From Candidatus Accumulibacter phosphatis (GTDB lineage Bacteria; Pseudomonadota; Gammaproteobacteria; Burkholderiales; Rhodocyclaceae), in NCBI RefSeq assembly GCF_012939955.1, contig NZ_SPMY01000035.1, positions 1 to 41,655 on the forward strand: a DNA stretch of 41,655 nucleotides. The letters run 5' to 3'. Below the pieces are notes generated by a model that saw only the letters and a list, made by a program, of their open reading frames with translations, searched no databases and was not told where the DNA came from. Shown piece after piece: positions 35,399 to 41,655 of this stretch. Every line of letters begins with the position of its first letter. Position 1 is the first letter of the stretch. The position numbers and the translations under genes are program-made.

Positions 35399-36439
35399 GT
35401 GACTTCGCCCTCCACGTCGCCGCTCAAGCTGCCGCTCGGCCCGCTGATGATCGACCTGGCCGGGCTCAGCCTGTCCGATGTCGAACGTCAGCGCCTGTGC
35501 CATCCGCTGGTCGGGGGCCTGATTCTTTTTGCACGCAACTACCAGTCGCCGGAGCAGCTCGAGCGCTTGACGAGCGAGGTGCATGGGCTGCGTTCACCGG
35601 CCCTGCCGATCGCCATCGACCACGAAGGAGGCCGGGTGCAGCGCTGCCGCGACGGCTTCACGCAGCTGCCGGCGATGCGCCGTCTCGGCGAGTGCTGGGA
35701 CCGTGATCCGCAGGCTGCGCTGACTGCCGCCCGCGAGCTGGCTTACGTTCTCGCCACCGAGTTGCGCGTGCGCGGTGTCGATCTGTCCTTTACGCCGGTG
35801 CTCGATCTCGACTGGGGGCGCAGCAGCGTCATCGGTGATCGTTCCCTGCATCGCGACCCCGCCGTCGTTATCGAGCTTGCGGCGGCGTTCATCGAAGGAT
35901 TGCGCAGCGCCGGCATGGCCGCCTGTGGCAAGCACTTCCCAGGTCACGGCTGGGTCGAGGCCGATTCGCACGTCGACCTGCCGGTCGACACGCGTCGGCT
36001 TGACGAACTGGCGCCTGACCTCGAACCATACCGGCACTTGCCTCTCGACGCGGTCATGCCGGCGCACGTCATCTATCCGCAGGTAGATTGGCGACCGGCG
36101 GGTTTCTCGCCGGTCTGGATACGGCTGTTACGCGAGGAGCTGGGTTTCGACGGCGTGATCTTCAGTGACGATCTGTCGATGGCCGGGGCGAGTGTCGCTG
36201 GCGACATTGTCGCGCGCTGCACGGCAGCCTGGGAGGCCGGCTGTGACATGCTGCTGGTGTGCAATACGCCGGAATCGGTTGCCGACCTGCTGGCGCGCTG
36301 GCGGCCTGTTGCCGACCCGCTGCGGGCAGCGCGGGTGGCGCGCCTGTGCCCGCTGACTGGCGCAAGCGATTGGGCGAGCCTGCAGCAGGAAGCCACGTAT
36401 CAGGCTGGCGTCAAGGCAGCGCGACAGCTGTCGGCCTGA
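35345..36439 (+). CDS. nagZ: Beta-N-acetylhexosaminidase (NagZ)
   Basis: A 364-residue cytoplasmic glycosidase (family 3) of peptidoglycan recycling that removes GlcNAc from muropeptides. The catalytic blocks are IAIDHEGGRVQR, GKHFPGHGWVEADSHVDLP (with the His-Asp dyad) and FDGVIFSDDLSMAGA (nucleophile Asp). The first 30 or so residues are not part of the family: they come from a 9-base tandem repeat (MNA-MNA-MNA-INV-VNV-VNV) that offers several in-frame ATG and GTG starts. The start at 35345 overlaps the acpS stop as ATGA, which favours it. The family fold begins near GPLMIDLAG. Convergent with efp. Confidence 0.93.
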   Translation: MNAMNAMNAINVVNVVNVVTSPSTSPLKLPLGPLMIDLAGLSLSDVERQRLCHPLVGGLILFARNYQSPEQLERLTSEVHGLRSPALPIAIDHEGGRVQRCRDGFTQLPAMRRLGECWDRDPQAALTAARELAYVLATELRVRGVDLSFTPVLDLDWGRSSVIGDRSLHRDPAVVIELAAAFIEGLRSAGMAACGKHFPGHGWVEADSHVDLPVDTRRLDELAPDLEPYRHLPLDAVMPAHVIYPQVDWRPAGFSPVWIRLLREELGFDGVIFSDDLSMAGASVAGDIVARCTAAWEAGCDMLLVCNTPESVADLLARWRPVADPLRAARVARLCPLTGASDWASLQQEATYQAGVKAARQLSA

Positions 36440-36462
36440 CGCTGAAGCGAAAACAGGTAGCC

Positions 36463-36487
36463 GCAGCCGAAGCGAGTTGCCGGCTGC
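36463..36487. terminator. Possible shared hairpin between convergent nagZ and efp
   Basis: GCAGCCG at 36463-36469 pairs with CGGCTGC at 36481-36487 around an 11-base loop. It sits centrally in the 64-base gap between two convergent stop codons. There is no T-run on either side, so termination by it alone is uncertain. Confidence 0.3.
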
Positions 36488-36503
36488 CGAATGCTGGTTA
36501 CGG

Positions 36504-37061
36504 CTAGCGGACGCGCGAGCGGTACTCGTTGCTGCGAGTGTCAATTTCGATCTTGTCGCCGATCTCGACAAAGGCCGGGACCGGCAGCTCGAAACCGGTC
36601 GCCAGGCGGGCCGGTTTCATCACCTTGCCCGAAGTGTCGCCTTTCACCGCCGGCTCGGTATACACCACTTCGCGAACGACGCTGCTCGGCAGGTCGACCG
36701 AGATTGCCTTGTTGTTGTAGAACACCGCCTCGCACGGCATGCCGTCTTCGAGATAGTTGAGCGCGTCGCTCAGGCAGTCGGCTTCGATTTCGTACGGGTT
36801 GTACTCGGCGTCCATGAAAACGTAGAGCGGATCGGCAAAGTACGAGTAGCTGACTTCCTTGCGCTCGAGCTGGATGACGTCGAACTTGTCGTCGGCGCGA
36901 TAGACGGTCTCGCTGGGGGAGTCGGTGAGCAGATTTTTCATCTTCATCTTGACTACCGACGCGTTGCGGCCGGATTTGACGTAGTCGGACTTCAATACCA
37001 CCATTGGGTCATTGCCGACCATGAAGACGTTGCCGGTGCGAAGCTCTTGTGCGGTTTTCAT
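36504..37061 (-). CDS. efp: Elongation factor P with Arg32
   Basis: A 185-residue factor that relieves ribosomes stalled at polyproline stretches. Three beta-barrel domains are recognisable; the modification loop is [11 protein letters not shown] with Arg at position 32, not Lys as in the E. coli type. Arg32 EF-Ps are rhamnosylated by EarP, which is encoded directly upstream. The start at 37061 follows the earP stop by 36 bases; a TATAAT on the minus strand (+ 37097-37102) overlapping the end of earP may give efp its own promoter, with a weak -35. Confidence 0.96.
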   Translation of the reverse strand: MKTAQELRTGNVFMVGNDPMVVLKSDYVKSGRNASVVKMKMKNLLTDSPSETVYRADDKFDVIQLERKEVSYSYFADPLYVFMDAEYNPYEIEADCLSDALNYLEDGMPCEAVFYNNKAISVDLPSSVVREVVYTEPAVKGDTSGKVMKPARLATGFELPVPAFVEIGDKIEIDTRSNEYRSRVR

Positions 37062-37097
37062 TGGACGTTCCAGAAAACTGTTGGGGGAAACCCGAAA

Positions 37098-38249
37098 TTA
37101 TAGACTGGAACGGGCAAAGCGCAGCAGACGAGTGCTCAAATCATCCTCACTGGCGAGTCCTTCCTGCCAGCGCTTTGCGTGCTCGCGCAAGGTCGGCAGA
37201 CAAGACGCGAAGCGCCACCAGTGGGCGGCGTCGACGTGCCCCGCGCTCCATGCATGCCAGAATTCGCGCACTGCGCTGGCGCTCGCTGTCGGCAGGTCGG
37301 TGCAGTAGAGGTCCAGGAAAGCGTCGAGCTTGGCGATGTGCGCCGCCGCCTGCTGCGGGTAGATGTGCCAGACCATTGGCCGTGCCGCCCACTGCGCACG
37401 CAGGAAAGAATCTTCACCGCGGACGAAATTGAGGTCGCAGAGCCACAGCAGGCGGTCGTAAAGGTCTTGTTCGAGGAACGGCAGGATGCGGATTTCAAGC
37501 GCGCCACGCCGCAGCAACGCGCCGGCCTTGAGTGGCTGGCCGGCGTAGCTTTCGATGGCCGGCAGCGCGCGCGATAGTGACGCCAGGCAGCAGACAGGCA
37601 TCGGCGCCTCTTGCCAGAGCAGCAAGAGGTCCTTGATGGCTGGATTCTCGTAGGCGAACAGCGAGACCAGCAGACTGCCGACGGGTGGCGGCGCGCCGCC
37701 CGTCTGGCGCCAGAGTGCGGCCTGCTGCTCGGCGCTGGCGGCGAACTGCTGCCGGCGAGCCAGCAGGTCGCGCTCGCGCAGCAGACCGCCGGTATCACGG
37801 GAGAAGCCCGGAAAGAAGAAGGACTTGTTGAGCGGCAGGCGCGGGTGGGGCGAGGGCAGTGTGTGAAAGCCAGGCACCCAGGCTTCCGCGCTCAGATAGT
37901 CGAGGTTGATCCATACCGGCCTTGGTGATTGCTGCGCCATGGCGGCGATGAAGGCTTCGGGAATTCGGCAGGCGAAAGTTTCCAGTACCGCGTGCGCGGG
38001 GAGCGGGGTGACGAACGGCGTCTCCCAGCGGCGGATTTCGACGCCTTGCAGCTCCTGCATCGACAGCCCTGGGTCCACTTCCGGGCGCAGTGCCCGGAAA
38101 ACCTCCAGTTCATCGACCCACAAGCGCACGTGCAACTGCCGCTCGCTGCGCAACTGCCTGGCCAGACGCCAGCAGATGCCAATATCGCCAAAATTGTCGA
38201 TGACCTGGCAGAAGATGTCCCAGTCGGGTCGAGAGGATGTGTTTGGCAT
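37098..38249 (-). CDS. earP: EF-P arginine rhamnosyltransferase (EarP)
   Basis: A 383-residue inverting glycosyltransferase that adds rhamnose from dTDP-rhamnose to Arg32 of EF-P. The N-terminal block CQVIDNFGDIGICWRLARQL holds Asp18 and Asp22, matching the catalytic aspartates described for Pseudomonas EarP; the C-terminal donor-binding block FVRGEDSFLRAQWA (275-288) holds Glu279. The Rossmann-like two-domain length is normal. The start at 38249 (MPNTSSRPDWD) is chosen by family alignment; its binding site is weak and the open frame extends further upstream without homology. It is divergent from uvrC. Confidence 0.94.
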   Translation of the reverse strand: MPNTSSRPDWDIFCQVIDNFGDIGICWRLARQLRSERQLHVRLWVDELEVFRALRPEVDPGLSMQELQGVEIRRWETPFVTPLPAHAVLETFACRIPEAFIAAMAQQSPRPVWINLDYLSAEAWVPGFHTLPSPHPRLPLNKSFFFPGFSRDTGGLLRERDLLARRQQFAASAEQQAALWRQTGGAPPPVGSLLVSLFAYENPAIKDLLLLWQEAPMPVCCLASLSRALPAIESYAGQPLKAGALLRRGALEIRILPFLEQDLYDRLLWLCDLNFVRGEDSFLRAQWAARPMVWHIYPQQAAAHIAKLDAFLDLYCTDLPTASASAVREFWHAWSAGHVDAAHWWRFASCLPTLREHAKRWQEGLASEDDLSTRLLRFARSSL

Positions 38250-38427
38250 GGCGGCAAGTGCTGCGAGTGGTACGAGTGTTAGGGGCGGAGCGGCCCCCCA
38301 TGAGGCGCAAGGGTGGCGGCTGTGGGGGCAGGGCCGGCGCGCGTGATAACATCGAAAAGGCCCCCCGTTCGTCACCCCTCGTCACCCCTCGCCATCCTAC
38401 TCCTAAGCCAGCCGGCGGCTGCCGCGA

Positions 38428-40251
38428 ATGCCAATGCAAGCCCCTTTCGACGCAAAATCTCTGCTCGCCACCTTGACCGAACTGCCCGGCGTCTATCGGA
38501 TGATCGACCTGGCCGGTGTCGTACTCTATGTCGGCAAGGCAAAAAACCTCAAGAAGCGCGTCGCGTCTTATTTTCGTGATCATCACCCGAGTCCGCGCAT
38601 CGCGCTGATGGTCGCGCAAATTGCCGCTGTCGAGACGACCGTGACGCGATCGGAGGCGGAAGCGCTGCTCCTCGAAAACAATCTCATCAAGAGCCTGGCG
38701 CCGCGCTACAACATTCTTTTTCGGGACGACAAGTCCTACCCCTACATCGTTCTGACGCGCGACCGCTACCAGCGCCTGGGCTTTTACCGTGGCGCAACCG
38801 ACAAGCGGGCCGACTATTTCGGTCCCTTTCCTTCGTCGCAAGCGGTGCGTCAGAGCATCCACCTCTTGCAGAAAATGTTTCGCCTGCGCACTTGCGAAAA
38901 CCCGGTGTTCAACAACCGCTCACGGCCCTGCCTGCTCTATCAGATCAAGCGCTGTTCGGGGCCCTGCGTCGGCCTGATAGCGCCTGAGCGCTATGCCGCA
39001 GACGTCGAGATGGCGACGATGTTCCTGCAGGGCCGCCAGCAGGACGTCATCGGGCGCCTGTCGGCAGCCATGGATCAGGCGGCAGAAAGTCTGGCGTTCG
39101 AACAGGCGGCGATCTGTCGCGATCAGATCCAGGCCTTGCGGCAGGTGCAGGACAAACAGTATGTCGACAGCGGCAAGGGTGGCGATGTGGACGTCGTCGT
39201 CGCCGTTGCAGAGGGCGGCATGCTGTGCGTCAATCTGGCGATGGTGCGTGCCGGGCGCCATCTCGGCGACCGGCCTCAATTTCCCAGCAACGCAGCCGAT
39301 TCGTCGCCGCGCGAAGCGCTGAGTGCTTTTCTCGCGCAGCACTACGTCGCCCACCCCGTTCCGTCGCGCCTTCTGGTCAACCTGCCGCCGGCTGATGAGG
39401 AGCTTGCCGACTGGCTCGGTGAAATGGCTGGCCGGCCGGTCAGAGTCATGCAGCCGCGGCTGACGATGCAGCGCATCTGGATAGAAATGGCCGAGCAGAA
39501 CGCACGCCTGGCCATTACCGCACGCCGTAGTGCGCTGTCGCGGCAGGGCGAACGCCTGGAAGCGCTCCGCGCGGCGCTGGGTCTCGAAGTCGAGGCGGGC
39601 AAGGAAGCGCGTATCGAGTGCTTCGACATCAGTCATACGCAGGGCGAGTCGACGGTCGCCGCCTGCGTCGTCTATCAGGGAGGCGGTATGCGCAAGTCGG
39701 ACTATCGTCGCTTCAATATCCAGGACATCCAGCCCGGCGACGACTACGCGGCCATCCGTCAGGCGGTATCACGTCGCTACGCCAAGCTTCTGACCAGTGA
39801 CGGCGCCGTCCCGACATTGATTCTGATCGACGGCGGCAGCGGTCAGGTCAGTTCGGCAGTTTCGGCACTTGCCGAGCTTGGCCTGACCCATCTTCCGCTG
39901 CTGGGCGTCGCCAAGGGAGAGGCGCGCAAGCCGGGACTCGAAACGCTAATTTTCGCAGATGGCCGCGAGCCGTTACAATTGCCCGCTGAACATCCCGCAC
40001 TGCATCTGATCCAGGAAGTCCGCGACGAGGCACATCGTTTCGCCGTCTCCGGCCACCGCGCCAGGCGCGGCAAGGCGGCGCACTCTTCGCGACTCGAAGA
40101 CATTGGCGGCATCGGGCCGAAGCGTCGCAAAGGCTTGATTTCCCGTTTTGGCGGCTTGCAAGGCATTTCTGATGCCGGGATTGACCAACTTACCGCCGTT
40201 CCAGGGATCAGCCGGGAACTCGCCGAGAAAATCTACGCAGCGTTGCACTGA
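38428..40251 (+). CDS. uvrC: Excinuclease ABC subunit C (UvrC)
   Basis: A 607-residue endonuclease of nucleotide excision repair that makes both cuts around a lesion. The N-terminal GIY-YIG nuclease has LPGVYRMIDLAGVVLYVGKAKNL (residues 14-36) and a Cys-rich stretch follows near residues 155-182 (LRTCENPVF, CLLYQIKRCSGPCVG). A UVR domain lies near residue 215, the RNase H-like nuclease has ECFDISHTQGESTVAACVVY and LILIDGGSGQVSSA, and two helix-hairpin-helix motifs close the protein. A second in-frame ATG at 38434 is also possible as start. pgsA begins on the last base of its stop (TGATG). Confidence 0.96.
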   Translation: MPMQAPFDAKSLLATLTELPGVYRMIDLAGVVLYVGKAKNLKKRVASYFRDHHPSPRIALMVAQIAAVETTVTRSEAEALLLENNLIKSLAPRYNILFRDDKSYPYIVLTRDRYQRLGFYRGATDKRADYFGPFPSSQAVRQSIHLLQKMFRLRTCENPVFNNRSRPCLLYQIKRCSGPCVGLIAPERYAADVEMATMFLQGRQQDVIGRLSAAMDQAAESLAFEQAAICRDQIQALRQVQDKQYVDSGKGGDVDVVVAVAEGGMLCVNLAMVRAGRHLGDRPQFPSNAADSSPREALSAFLAQHYVAHPVPSRLLVNLPPADEELADWLGEMAGRPVRVMQPRLTMQRIWIEMAEQNARLAITARRSALSRQGERLEALRAALGLEVEAGKEARIECFDISHTQGESTVAACVVYQGGGMRKSDYRRFNIQDIQPGDDYAAIRQAVSRRYAKLLTSDGAVPTLILIDGGSGQVSSAVSALAELGLTHLPLLGVAKGEARKPGLETLIFADGREPLQLPAEHPALHLIQEVRDEAHRFAVSGHRARRGKAAHSSRLEDIGGIGPKRRKGLISRFGGLQGISDAGIDQLTAVPGISRELAEKIYAALH

Positions 40252-40907
40252 TGCCACTCAACATACCGATTCTATTGACCTGGCTGCGGATCATCCTGAT
40301 CCCGCTGCTTATCGCCATCTACTACGTGCCCGAGTCGTGGGTGCAGTTTGTCGGGCGCGATCTGGCCGCGACAGTGGTGTTCCTGGTCGCCGCGGTAACC
40401 GACTGGCTCGACGGCTATCTGGCGCGTCGTTGGCAGCAGACCTCGGCTTTCGGCGCCTTTCTCGACCCGGTCGCCGATAAACTGATGGTCGCCGCGGCGC
40501 TGATTGTGCTGGTGCAACTGGGCCGCCTCGACGCCATCCTGGCGGCGATCATCATCGGTCGCGAAATTACCATCTCCGCCTTGCGCGAATGGATGGCGCA
40601 GATCGGCGCCCATCGCAGTATCGCGGTTTCGATGATCGGCAAGATCAAGACCACCGCGCAGATGATGGCCATCCCATTTCTGCTCTATTACGCGCCCCTC
40701 GACGGCTTCGACGTCTTCCAGGCCGGCACCTGGCTGATCTACATCGCTGCCGTGCTCACCCTGTGGTCGATGGGTTATTATATGCGCATGGCCTGGCCGC
40801 ACCTGATCGAAGAGGACAAAAAAGCGCTAGCCGCGAGGCCGACTGCGGCGCCAACACGCCGGCGACGAGCAGCAGATTGTGCGCCAGGCATTGACAGGTT
40901 CAGGTAG
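40251..40907 (+). CDS. pgsA: CDP-diacylglycerol--glycerol-3-phosphate phosphatidyltransferase (PgsA)
   Basis: A 218-residue integral membrane enzyme for the committed step to phosphatidylglycerol. The CDP-alcohol transferase signature D-G-x2-A-R-x8-G-x3-D-x3-D is visible as TDWLDGYLARRWQQTSAFG then AFLDPVADK (residues 50-77). Several hydrophobic helices cover the protein; the last 25 residues are an Arg/Ala-rich tail longer than usual, and the coding of that tail overlaps the -35 box of the following tRNA promoter. It overlaps the uvrC stop by one base, the classic uvrC-pgsA arrangement. Confidence 0.95.
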   Translation: MPLNIPILLTWLRIILIPLLIAIYYVPESWVQFVGRDLAATVVFLVAAVTDWLDGYLARRWQQTSAFGAFLDPVADKLMVAAALIVLVQLGRLDAILAAIIIGREITISALREWMAQIGAHRSIAVSMIGKIKTTAQMMAIPFLLYYAPLDGFDVFQAGTWLIYIAAVLTLWSMGYYMRMAWPHLIEEDKKALAARPTAAPTRRRRAADCAPGIDRFR

Positions 40908-40918
40908 GCCTTTATAAT
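40891..40918 (+). promoter_or_regulatory. Strong sigma-70 promoter of the tRNA genes
   Basis: TTGACA at 40891-40896 and TATAAT at 40913-40918, both perfect consensus boxes, are 16 bases apart. Transcription would begin near 40925, about 9 bases before the tRNA-Gly gene. The -35 box lies inside the last codons of pgsA. Confidence 0.85.
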
Positions 40919-40933
40919 GCGCCTTCGCTTCAT

Positions 40934-41009
40934 GCGGGAGTAGCTCAGTTGGTAGAGCGATACCTTGCCAAGGTATAGGTCGAGAGTTCGAGACTCTTCT
41001 CCCGCTCCA
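40934..41009 (+). tRNA. tRNA-Gly (anticodon GCC)
   Basis: The acceptor stem GCGGGAG/CTCCCGC closes the cloverleaf, the D-arm reads GCTCAGTTGGTAGAGC, the anticodon arm ATACC-TTGCCAA-GGTAT holds GCC, and the T-arm has GAGAGTTCGAGACTCTT. CCA is encoded at 41007-41009. Confidence 0.97.
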
Positions 41010-41072
41010 CATTTTCTGCCGAGTGGCCTGTTTTTTCGCCCTCAACGGCAGTTCCTGCCATCAGGCAGGCAC

Positions 41073-41146
41073 GGCGCGATAGCAAAGCGGTTATGCACCG
41101 GATTGCAAATCCGTTCAGCCCGGTTCGACTCCGGGTCGCGCCTCCA
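41073..41146 (+). tRNA. tRNA-Cys (anticodon GCA)
   Basis: Acceptor stem GGCGCGA/TCGCGCC, anticodon loop TTGCAAA with GCA, and T-arm CCCGGTTCGACTCCGGG are clear. CCA is encoded at 41144-41146. The first anticodon-stem pair (C with T) is a mismatch, where E. coli tRNA-Cys has a G-T pair. It follows tRNA-Gly by 63 bases, the order also seen after pgsA in E. coli. Confidence 0.95.
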
Positions 41147-41464
41147 TAGAAAGCTATCAAAATCAATCGGTTAAAACCCGGCACCAGGGAGGAATTGGTG
41201 CCGCGATTGATTCAAATGGGCTGGTAGCTGCTTCATGCTACCTCGCCTGGGTAGCGCTGCGACCCTAAAACGATTGTGCAGGGCGTGTAGCTCAGTGTAA
41301 TTGCCCTCATGAACTGACGGCGCGGTCACGCGAGCCTGAACGCCGAGGGCAGGCGTCGGACAAGCCTTAACCCGTGTTTAACATTCTCAAAAAAACCTCT
41401 TGCATAATCAACTGCTTGCAAGGCACTTGAATCTCTAATGGCACAACAAGCGCGTAATTTCGTG
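41147..41464. other. Non-coding region between tRNA-Cys and a transposase remnant
   Basis: No gene is supported here. It contains a bulged 17-pair hairpin (41161-41212), a short hairpin GGTAGC 41223-41228 with GCTACC 41237-41242, and a tRNA-like 5' fragment at 41281-41296. The stretch from about 41371 to 41464 is probably the 3' end of an insertion element whose transposase starts beyond the window; its exact end cannot be placed. Confidence 0.5.
41161..41212 (+). other. Bulged hairpin just downstream of tRNA-Cys
   Basis: AATCAATCG (41161-41169) pairs with CGATTGATT (41204-41212) and CGGCACCA (41179-41186) with TGGTGCCG (41196-41203). The right halves are contiguous, so the structure is one 17-base-pair stem with a 9-base bulge on the left and a 9-base loop. 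No T-run follows. Confidence 0.5.
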
Positions 41465-41655
41465 TCAGGCGACCAGTTTTCGGGTTCCTCCGGGGTCTGA
41501 GTTGACGCCCAAGGCGCGATAGATCGCCATCAGCTCGGGCTCGGCGGCAGTGGCCTTGCGGACGTGCAGCGTGCGGCCATCGCGTTGCCGGAAAGTCGTC
41601 GTCACCCGGCGCTGGATCGAGAGGGTTTCGCGCAGGGTCGCCCAACTGTCGGGAA
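41465..41655 (-). pseudogene. C-terminal part of a transposase, cut by the window edge
   Basis: On the minus strand a frame is open from the window edge to TGA 41467-41465 (63 codons). It reads TLRETLSIQRRVTTTF, then RQRDGRTLHVRKATAAEPE and a tail of LMAIYRALGV and PGGTRKLVA. This is the pattern I know from the C-termini of IS4-superfamily transposases, possibly IS1634-like. There is no start inside the window. It differs from the transposase end at the left edge of the window. Confidence 0.65.

Noticed and set aside
36477-37103. A 208-codon plus-strand frame opposite efp
   Set aside because: Antisense of the clear EF-P gene, with no independent support.
1-41655. CRISPR array, prophage, toxin-antitoxin or defence genes
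   Set aside because: No regularly spaced repeats, phage structural genes, integrase or recognisable defence proteins were seen; the window is mostly conserved housekeeping.

Overview
The window is a GC-rich (roughly 60% or more by eye), gene-dense chromosomal segment from a betaproteobacterium. Gene order (yceD-rpmF-plsX-fabHDG-acpP-fabF; lepB-DUF4845-rnc-era-recO-pdxJ-acpS-nagZ; uvrC-pgsA-tRNA-Gly-tRNA-Cys), an EF-P with Arg32 next to earP, and tandem polyphosphate kinase 2 genes fit a Rhodocyclales / 'Candidatus Accumulibacter'-like organism. That placement is an inference from content, not from a database comparison.

Layout. 1-1330: relic zone with the C-terminal end of a transposase, a small lipoprotein gene (minus) and a decayed gene (plus). 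1331-3258: two tandem PPK2 genes (minus). 3416-9292: tripartite RND efflux operon (minus; adaptor, pump, outer membrane channel), the pump split by a frameshift. 9293-9846: non-coding region rich in palindromes. 9847-12790: rne (minus, frameshifted near its start), divergent from rluC. 13196-16119: rluC, a HAD phosphatase, a mini Rieske protein and an SppA peptidase, overlapping. 16140-17468: RsmI-like methylase and yceF/maf (minus). 17587-23767: yceD, rpmF and the fatty acid synthesis cluster. 23799-25788: YgfX-like protein and convergent nadB. 25983-30685: rpoE, rseC, a DegP-type protease, a glutaredoxin-like protein and lepA. 30700-36439: lepB to nagZ, mostly joined by ATGA overlaps. 36504-38249: efp and earP (minus). 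38428-41146: uvrC, pgsA and two tRNA genes. 41147-41655: structured non-coding DNA and the C-terminal end of a second transposase.

Most of the window is conserved housekeeping: phospholipid and fatty acid synthesis, envelope quality control (sigma-E, RseC, DegP, LepB, SppA), RNA processing (RNase E, RNase III, RluC, Era), translation (EF-P, LepA, L32), vitamin B6 and NAD synthesis, and DNA repair (RecO, UvrC). I found no CRISPR array, prophage, defence island or evident new multi-gene system.

The points that stand out are: five single-base homopolymer frameshifts in otherwise intact conserved genes (RND pump, rne, rpmF, lepA, era), most likely sequencing or assembly errors; a sigma-E operon in which rpoE is followed 2 bases later by rseC with no rseA or rseB; tandem PPK2 paralogues beside an efflux operon; a 9-bp tandem repeat that supplies several in-frame starts for nagZ; and a bulged hairpin and tRNA-like scrap between tRNA-Cys and a transposase remnant.
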